DNA from: a bacterium | GTDB lineage: Bacteria > Patescibacteriota > Microgenomatia > Daviesbacterales > UBA10151 | Direction of reading: 5' to 3' | DNA length: 44,474 bases | Assembly (NCBI GenBank): GCA_030647265.1 | Contig: JAUSJM010000032.1 | Location: 1 to 44,474, forward strand | Shown here: in pieces, positions 32,923 through 39,302 of the stretch | Layout of the letters: every line of letters starts with the position of its first letter | Numbering within the stretch: position 1 is the stretch's first letter | Made by a program: the position numbers and the translations under genes | Notes under the pieces: model-generated | The model's input: the letters and a program-made list of their open reading frames with translations, nothing else | What the model was told of the DNA's origin: nothing | The model's database searches: none

Positions 32923-34349
32923 ATTAAATTCTCAATCTCTGAAATAAGTTTTTGTATATCCTTTTCGTTCTCCTTAATGGATTTAAGTATTTGCTCGGGT
33001 GATTTATGTTCTGTATCACCTTTTCCATTTGGATTTTTGGCGGATAAATCATAGTTTTTACCTACAATCTCCTCTGCTGAAACTACCCAAGAATTTTCTG
33101 AAATTTCTCGCTTTTGGTATTTTGTAAAAGCATCTTTTGTGTGATCATCTAAAATTGGGCTTTTCTTGGTGTATTTAACACCAGAGGGTGGAGTAAGCTC
33201 GTAGTACCAGATTTCTTTGGTTGGTATGCCTTTTTCAAAAAATAATAAATTTGTTTTTGGTCCTTGACCAGAGGAGGAAACATTGGCAAAAACCCCTGGC
33301 GGAAGACTGATAATAGTATGCAGATTAAAATTCTCTAATAGTTCTTTTTTAAGATTGGTATAAACACCTCCTGTACGGAAAAGTATGCCTTCCGGTAGAA
33401 CGATTCCACAACGGCCTCCAGTTTTCAATTTTTTCATTACATAGAAAAGTGCCAAAAGTTCAGTATCCGAACTTTTGAGAGGAAAACTTTTTAAAAGTTC
33501 CTTTCCCTCCACACCGCCAAAAGGCGGATTAGTTAGGATAATTTCAAAACGTTCCCGCTCCGGAATAGAAGTTAAATCTTCTGCAAAGGTGTTAGTTTTG
33601 ATTAGGTGAGGAGATTGTAGACCGTGCAAAAGTAAATTCATTATTCCAAGCAAAAACGGTAATGATTTCGCTTCGTTGCCAAAAAAAGTCTCATTTTGAA
33701 GTGTCGAAAAATCTTTGGCAGTCATTTTTGGATTTTTCTCTTTTAAATATTTGAAAGCTTCACCCAAAAACCCACCAGATCCCGCGAATGGATCGTAAAT
33801 TCTCTCACCAATTTTGGGATCAATAATTTTAACCATCAAGCGAATGATTGCTCTTGGAGTATAAAACTCTCCTGATGCTCCGCTTTCCTGACCCATTTTA
33901 AGAAGCAATTCTTCATAAACTTGGGAGATTATATGTGTATCAGCTGGGTCTGAAAAATCTAAATCATCTAGTAGGTTGACTACATCTTTAAAGTTAAATG
34001 GTGAGTGCATATTGTTGCGTAAATCTTCAAAAAGAGCAGAAACAATATCCTTGAGCGGTGTACCATGAAGGTTTTGTAAGTAGGGGAAGAGTTTAGTGTT
34101 TACAAATTCAAGTTGATCTTTTGCTTCTAGGTTATGCCAAGCAGACCATTGATATTTTTCATCCATAACCGGTTGATAACTTTCACCAAAAACTTGCGCT
34201 CCGAGTTTACTTTTACGCTCAATTTGTTCAAAAAGTTTTAAGAAAAGCATCCAGGATACTTGTTCAATATATTGAAGAAGATACAGTTTATCTCTGCGCA
34301 TAATATCGCACGCAGACCAAATTTTGTTCGAAAGCGTTTGTCTATCCAT
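32919..34349 (-). CDS. hsdM: Type I restriction-modification methyltransferase subunit
   Basis: A 476-aa N6-adenine methyltransferase. The N-terminal helical HsdM domain (LSNKIWSACDIMRRDKL, LFLKLFEQIE) is followed by the SAM-binding fold with FYTPRAIIRLMV, DPFAGSGGFLGEAF (motif I) and ILTNPPFGG (motif IV). It pairs with HsdS to methylate the host site. It overlaps hsdR by 8 bp and the ATPase gene by 4 bp. Confidence 0.94.
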   Translation of the reverse strand: MDRQTLSNKIWSACDIMRRDKLYLLQYIEQVSWMLFLKLFEQIERKSKLGAQVFGESYQPVMDEKYQWSAWHNLEAKDQLEFVNTKLFPYLQNLHGTPLKDIVSALFEDLRNNMHSPFNFKDVVNLLDDLDFSDPADTHIISQVYEELLLKMGQESGASGEFYTPRAIIRLMVKIIDPKIGERIYDPFAGSGGFLGEAFKYLKEKNPKMTAKDFSTLQNETFFGNEAKSLPFLLGIMNLLLHGLQSPHLIKTNTFAEDLTSIPERERFEIILTNPPFGGVEGKELLKSFPLKSSDTELLALFYVMKKLKTGGRCGIVLPEGILFRTGGVYTNLKKELLENFNLHTIISLPPGVFANVSSSGQGPKTNLLFFEKGIPTKEIWYYELTPPSGVKYTKKSPILDDHTKDAFTKYQKREISENSWVVSAEEIVGKNYDLSAKNPNGKGDTEHKSPEQILKSIKENEKDIQKLISEIENLI

Positions 34350-36858
34350 TCAATGTCCCTTGATAAAGATATTCTTGAAGCTTCTTTATAGTCGCTGTTG
34401 CATTTTCTGGACCCCCGAGATTTTCTATAATTTTTTCAATTCCCATCTCCTGAAATTTCGGCAAGTTGAAAACTTCTTTTCTGGAAATATCTTCGATTCC
34501 ACCTACACGGTATTGATCAAGAAGAGCCAAAAGTATTGGCTGGGCTTCTTTTCCTAAGGATGAAAGAAATTCTTGTTTTCGTAGTTCTATTGCCCGAGCT
34601 CTTTCATCCCGACTGATAATTGGTGCATCAAAAGCAATATGGGCAAGTATATCGAAGAAATCTGCATCTTCTCGATCCAAAAGTTTTGCTAAGGCATCTG
34701 GTGAAACACTTATGTTTTTTAATTTTCCAATGAATTCTTTTCTTCTTTGCTCATCAATCCAAATATTTTCAAGGTCACCTAAAGTTATCCCTAGTTTTTC
34801 AACCTCTTTTCTGGAATATTCTTTATATTCTGCTGCCTTTAAGTGATTACCACCAACATCAAAGGTAAGATCAGATGTTGAGTGAATATAAACATCTACA
34901 CCACCGAGAGTAATTTTGGCTGGAGCTTTACGCTCTGGTTTTAGTTCGTAAATTTCTGGTTGAGGTTCTAAGGTTGGGGTAATTCTTAGTTCCCTGCGAG
35001 TAAAACCAGTGGCAGAAATCTGTAACGTTACTTTGACTGCTGGCAAGCCTTCAAAAGAAAACATCCCCATTTCGTTGGTTGTAGTCTGTACATGTTCATA
35101 ATTTTTGGTAACTACTGTTACCTTAGCACCAATTATAGGAGTATCAGTTTTAGAGATGACAACCTTACCTTCAAGGAAATAATCTAACGGCCCCAATTCT
35201 TCCTCCTCAGGCTCTTCTGTATCCGGTGGGGTTAATTGTGAAAAAAGCCTGGTTGCATTAACGTAATCAATTATTCTAAAGAAATATTTACCTGTTGCTT
35301 CATCAATTCTTGATCCACGGCCAATAATTTGATTAAACAGAACTACTGAGGAGATGGGTTTAATCAGGACCACGTTTTTTACAGATGGAATATCAACACC
35401 TGTTGAAAGAAGATCAACTGTAGTTGCTATAACTGGTGTTTTCTTTTCCGAATCCTTGAAAGCATCTGTAAGGTCTCTTGCGTTTGTTTCTTCGGAAACT
35501 ATGGTTACCGCATAATCATTTTTTCCTTCTGCGGAAAAGTGATTTTGCAAAAGTTTTGTCATTTCCCGAGCGTGATCGTTATTAACACAAAAAACTATTG
35601 TTTTCTCAAATGTTCCAAATTTCTTAAGAAGTCCGGCTAGATGTTCAGCAATCCTTTTAGTTAAGTTTGGGATAGCAACTTTTCTTTCAAACTCACCCGA
35701 AGAATAAAAAGTTTTAATCTCATCATCAAACTCTTCGGGATAGAATATTTCAGCTCCTTGTAAACGTTGTTCTTCAACATCAACACCACCTTCTTTGTGA
35801 AGATTGGTAATTACTCTTTGAATTAAGTAATTTGCTAGAAAGCCATCTTTAATTCCTTGCTGAATATCATATTCAAAAACTGGTTCACCAAAATATTTAT
35901 ATGTATCAACATTGTCGGTTCGCTTTGGGGTAGCAGTCATTCCAAGGTGTATTGCAGAGGAGAAATATTTCAAAATATCATGCCACAGATTCCAACCAGA
36001 GCGATGACATTCATCAATGATTATCAAATCAAAAAAGTCCGGGGGGTAATTTTCAAAAAGCTTCTTACCATTTTTTTGAGAATAAAGGGTTTGATAGGTA
36101 GTAAAGTAAACATCACGAACTTGATCAGCTTTGCCTTCTTCTATTTTGTAACGAGCATCCTTAAAAGGTTCAAACTCAAAAGTGTGAGCCTGATCCCTAA
36201 GCATTGTACGGTCTGCCACAAAAAGAATTCTTTTAAAGTAGCCAGAGTTGTATAGTTTCCAAGCAGCTTGAAAAGCTACCTTAGTTTTTCCCGACCCTGT
36301 TGCCATTGCTACCAAAACTCTTTTGTTCCCATTTACGATCGATTCAATGATTTTTTGGATTGCCTTGAGTTGGTAATAACGAGGATTCTTTCCGACAAGA
36401 GAATGATGCAGGGGGTATTCAAGAGGATTTTTCTCTAATTTTTTAGCAAGGGTTTTATTGAAACTGACTAAACGGGAATAAAGCTCATCTGGGGTTGGGA
36501 ATTTTTCTATAGTTGTTTGCGTATTTGTTGTAAAATCAAATTCTTCAATACAATGACCATTAGTTGAATAAATAAAAAGAACTTCCAGTTTCTGTGCGTA
36601 ATCTTTGGCTTGCTGTATACCATCAAGCGGTGTATGGCTTTCGTCTTTAGCTTCTATTATGGCAATCGGGAAGGCTTCATTGTGCATCAGTAAATAATCA
36701 GCAATCTTTTTATCGTCACGAATAACTTGATCACCAAAAATGTTGACTTTGCCAGCTGTAATTTGGAATTCACGCAAAATATTCCTATCTTCCCAGCCAG
36801 AAGATTCGATTTTTGGATCAATCAATTTTGCTCTGGTATCTGCTTCATTTAAGTTCAT
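34342..36858 (-). CDS. hsdR: Type I restriction endonuclease subunit with inserted beta-sandwich domain
   Basis: The 838-aa motor/nuclease subunit. The N-terminal PD-(D/E)xK nuclease has Asp54 (KIADYLLM) and Glu69-x-Lys71 (AIIEAKDE). The SF2 helicase follows with Walker A MATGSGKTK (195-203), DECH (292-295), TATPKRTDN (318-326) and motif VI IIGRGSRID (521-529). Residues about 571-642 are an unexpected carboxypeptidase-regulatory/Ig-like beta-sandwich (GKVVISKTDTPIIGAKVTVV ending ATGFTRRELRIT), after which the usual C-terminal helical region resumes. First gene of the operon; a weak promoter TTGTTT-17-TAAAAT lies upstream. Confidence 0.93.
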   Translation of the reverse strand: MNLNEADTRAKLIDPKIESSGWEDRNILREFQITAGKVNIFGDQVIRDDKKIADYLLMHNEAFPIAIIEAKDESHTPLDGIQQAKDYAQKLEVLFIYSTNGHCIEEFDFTTNTQTTIEKFPTPDELYSRLVSFNKTLAKKLEKNPLEYPLHHSLVGKNPRYYQLKAIQKIIESIVNGNKRVLVAMATGSGKTKVAFQAAWKLYNSGYFKRILFVADRTMLRDQAHTFEFEPFKDARYKIEEGKADQVRDVYFTTYQTLYSQKNGKKLFENYPPDFFDLIIIDECHRSGWNLWHDILKYFSSAIHLGMTATPKRTDNVDTYKYFGEPVFEYDIQQGIKDGFLANYLIQRVITNLHKEGGVDVEEQRLQGAEIFYPEEFDDEIKTFYSSGEFERKVAIPNLTKRIAEHLAGLLKKFGTFEKTIVFCVNNDHAREMTKLLQNHFSAEGKNDYAVTIVSEETNARDLTDAFKDSEKKTPVIATTVDLLSTGVDIPSVKNVVLIKPISSVVLFNQIIGRGSRIDEATGKYFFRIIDYVNATRLFSQLTPPDTEEPEEEELGPLDYFLEGKVVISKTDTPIIGAKVTVVTKNYEHVQTTTNEMGMFSFEGLPAVKVTLQISATGFTRRELRITPTLEPQPEIYELKPERKAPAKITLGGVDVYIHSTSDLTFDVGGNHLKAAEYKEYSRKEVEKLGITLGDLENIWIDEQRRKEFIGKLKNISVSPDALAKLLDREDADFFDILAHIAFDAPIISRDERARAIELRKQEFLSSLGKEAQPILLALLDQYRVGGIEDISRKEVFNLPKFQEMGIEKIIENLGGPENATATIKKLQEYLYQGTLNG
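34933..35148 (-). other. Carboxypeptidase-regulatory-like domain inside HsdR
   Basis: Codes HsdR residues about 571-642. The pattern G-x-V, then GAKVTV, TTTNEMGMFSFEGLP, VTLQISATGF is the canonical CarboxypepD_reg / Cna-B-type order, normally found in surface and secreted proteins. It is flanked by a Glu-rich linker (TEEPEEEELG) on one side and a Pro-rich one on the other, as expected of an independent module. Confidence 0.7.
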
Positions 36859-36924
36859 ATTATCTTATCCTGTCTGCTATTTTAGTACTTAACCTAAGTG
36901 AAAACAATGTAAAGAGGTCTTATC

Positions 36925-36952
36925 TTGTAAAAAGGTTTTGAAGTACTATGAT
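36925..36952 (+). promoter_or_regulatory. Possible promoter of the HtrA-like protease
   Basis: -35 TTGTAA (36925-36930), 16-bp spacer, -10 TATGAT (36947-36952). Start near 36959 would leave a leader with GGAGGGGTGAT, a strong ribosome site, before ATG 36978. Confidence 0.4.
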
Positions 36953-36977
36953 TATCCTAAGAAGTGGAGGGGTGATC

Positions 36978-38240
36978 ATGAAAAATCCTTTGAAGAAAAT
37001 CAGGAAATTTTTGGGGAAACTACTTCTCAGATTAAGATTGTATTTTAGAAAACTTCTTTTTCCTATTTATCTTTTTCCATTAAAGATTGCTACCTATTCC
37101 CTTTATTACCTCTTGTTATTTTTGATCAAATTAATCCTGGCTTTGTTGGGGCTTCTTTTTGACGCCCTAAAATACCCCTTTAAATCCATGAAGCACTTTT
37201 TAAAATTTGCCCTGCTTCTGTCAGCATCTTTATACCTTGTAGCATCGCTGTTTGTAATCGGAGATTATCTAACCAAACAATATGGTTGGTGGGGTAAGTT
37301 TTTCTGCGCCTACGGAACAAAGGAAAAGTTATTAGGCTCGGTTGTCAGAGTTGTGGGTGGTTATTCCGAAGGCTCGGGCTTTTTTATCTCTGAAACCTCG
37401 GTCTTAACCAACTTCCATGTTATTGCCGATGAACCCAGCCCGAAAATTATTTTTCCTGACGGGAGTTTTACCACCCCTGTTAAAATCCTGGGTGATAAAA
37501 ATGCCGATTTGGCACTTCTTTTTACCGATAAAAAGTACCCTGAAAAAGTTTTAACCATACCTGATAAAGTAAAACTCTACGCAGATGAACCGTTGACCGC
37601 TGCAGGTTATCCTCTGGGAACCGAATTAACCGGGAAAGCTACCACGGTAAAGGGTAACTTTATCGATTTCCGTCATTCTAAAATCGATCCGGTCTATTAC
37701 ATCCAGACCAATGTCAGTTTAGTACCAGGTATGAGCGGCGGGCCTCTAACCGATCAGTGCGGGACAGTGGTGGGAGTAAATACCACGAGTCTGGCCGGAA
37801 TGTCACTTTTTATCGGGGCGGACCAGGCAAGGGACATGGTCCCGACTCTGACCGACCAGGGAGTAACCAAGATAGAGGTTGATCCTTCTTCCTCCCCGGA
37901 AGGCTCGGTTAAAGCTTTTTACACTTACCTTAAAGCCAGGAGGATGGAAGACGGTTTTAAACTGTTAAGCCGAGAATACCTTAAGAAAACTAATTTCCAG
38001 GAATGGACCAATAGGTTTAAAGATATTCTGGATGTTGATGTCATTAAATCGGAAAAGTTTGAAAAGTCCTCTGACACCGCTTTTGTTAAGTTTTCCACCA
38101 AAAACTGGGTAGACAATGAGGCGGAGTTCCACTTCTACGAAGGAACCTGGCAAACACTCAGAGAAGACGGAGTTTTTAAGATGCTTAAAAGCAACATCAA
38201 AGAGGTCGAAAACCCCGATTATTCCTGGCTTTATGAATAA
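36978..38240 (+). CDS. Membrane-bound HtrA/DegP-like trypsin-fold protease
   Basis: A 420-aa protein. ATG at 36978 is preferred over 36948 because GGAGGGGTGAT precedes it. The N-terminus is very basic (KNPLKKIRKFLGKLLLRLRL) and followed by about three hydrophobic segments to residue 95. The protease domain has catalytic His (TNFHVIAD), Asp (NADLALLF) and Ser (VPGMSGGPLTDQCGTVVG). There is no PDZ domain; instead the C-terminus (from about 300, GSVKAFYTYLKARRMEDGFK) looks NTF2-like. It probably acts outside the membrane in quality control or surface-protein processing, next to the polysaccharide locus. Confidence 0.85.
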   Translation: MKNPLKKIRKFLGKLLLRLRLYFRKLLFPIYLFPLKIATYSLYYLLLFLIKLILALLGLLFDALKYPFKSMKHFLKFALLLSASLYLVASLFVIGDYLTKQYGWWGKFFCAYGTKEKLLGSVVRVVGGYSEGSGFFISETSVLTNFHVIADEPSPKIIFPDGSFTTPVKILGDKNADLALLFTDKKYPEKVLTIPDKVKLYADEPLTAAGYPLGTELTGKATTVKGNFIDFRHSKIDPVYYIQTNVSLVPGMSGGPLTDQCGTVVGVNTTSLAGMSLFIGADQARDMVPTLTDQGVTKIEVDPSSSPEGSVKAFYTYLKARRMEDGFKLLSREYLKKTNFQEWTNRFKDILDVDVIKSEKFEKSSDTAFVKFSTKNWVDNEAEFHFYEGTWQTLREDGVFKMLKSNIKEVENPDYSWLYE

Positions 38241-38366
38241 AGATGATCTGCCAGGTTTTTAAATTTGATAAGACATAACCAAGCTTTACCTGGAGTAGGC
38301 AATCCATACAAAATCCTTACCGCCTATACACCTTTTTTATGAATTCAGTTAGTAATATACACAAGT

Positions 38367-39287
38367 ATGACTAATCTCAAAATTTGTATTGTCGGGCCGG
38401 GAATCGTCGGCCAGGCTACAGGAAAAGCATTCCTCGCCAAAGGTTTTGAGATAACATTTGTCGGTGTTGACCCGAAAAATATCACCGACCTGCGCCACGA
38501 AGGGTATAACGCCAACCTTGTCAACGAAGTCTTCAACGGCAACTATAATTTTGATGTCACATTTTTAACAGTTCCTACCCCCACTCTGGATGGAAAGATT
38601 GATATATCAGCCCTCAAAGATGCCTCTATAAATCTAGGAAAAAATTTGGCTCACTCTGACAAATATCATTTAGTAGTTGTAAAAAGCACCGTTCTCCCCG
38701 GAACTACTGAAAATATGGTTATTAAGTATATTGAAAAATATTCTAAAAAAAGGGCAGGACCGGACTTTGGTGTTTGTATGAATCCGGAATATTTAAGGGA
38801 AAAAACAGCTGACGAAGATGCTTTAAATCCATGGCTTATTTTAATCGGGGAATATGATAAAAAATCAGGGTATATCTTAAGCGAAATTTACCGGGATTTT
38901 GATGGGCCAATTTACCGCGTCAGTATTACTGAAGCAGAGATCCAAAAATATATTCACAATTTGTTTAACGCGACAAAGATAACTTTCTTTAACGAGATGC
39001 GTCAGATCGGCCAGAAGATGGGCATAAATATCGAGAAGGTCTTTAATTTAACAAGCTTAAGTGCAGAAGGTGTCTGGAATCACACCTACGGCATAAAAGA
39101 TAAAGGTCCTTTTTCAGGTAAATGTCTGCCTAAAGATACCCAGGCATTTTTTTCCTGGGCAGAGGAAAACGGTTTTGATGCCAAGCTTTTGAAGTCTGTA
39201 ATCGAAGTTAACGAAAAAATAAAAACAAAGAAATTCTTCTCTCATCAAGCCAAGTCAGAACACGAGCGCAGTCATCTTCCTCTGTAG
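38367..39287 (+). CDS. Short UDP-glucose/GDP-mannose 6-dehydrogenase
   Basis: Oxidises a nucleotide sugar to its uronic acid with two NAD+. The Rossmann motif VGPGIVGQATG (about 9-19), TVPTP and VVKSTVLPGTT blocks, NPEYLREKTA, and the catalytic Cys in GPFSGKCLPKDTQAF are all present. At 306 aa it is far shorter than usual members: it stops soon after the catalytic Cys and lacks the C-terminal nucleotide-sugar-binding domain. The next gene starts 15 bp later, so the domain is not lost to a frameshift nearby. CLPKD (not CFPKD) hints at GDP-mannose, but substrate choice is uncertain. Context supports supply of uronate to the synthase. Confidence 0.85.
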   Translation: MTNLKICIVGPGIVGQATGKAFLAKGFEITFVGVDPKNITDLRHEGYNANLVNEVFNGNYNFDVTFLTVPTPTLDGKIDISALKDASINLGKNLAHSDKYHLVVVKSTVLPGTTENMVIKYIEKYSKKRAGPDFGVCMNPEYLREKTADEDALNPWLILIGEYDKKSGYILSEIYRDFDGPIYRVSITEAEIQKYIHNLFNATKITFFNEMRQIGQKMGINIEKVFNLTSLSAEGVWNHTYGIKDKGPFSGKCLPKDTQAFFSWAEENGFDAKLLKSVIEVNEKIKTKKFFSHQAKSEHERSHLPL

Positions 39288-39302
39288 CTTTTAGGGGGAA
39301 AT

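Noticed and set aside
39260-39302. Frameshift that truncates the UDP-glucose/GDP-mannose dehydrogenase
   Set aside because: Only 15 bp separate its stop from the next well-supported start, so no room remains for the missing domain.
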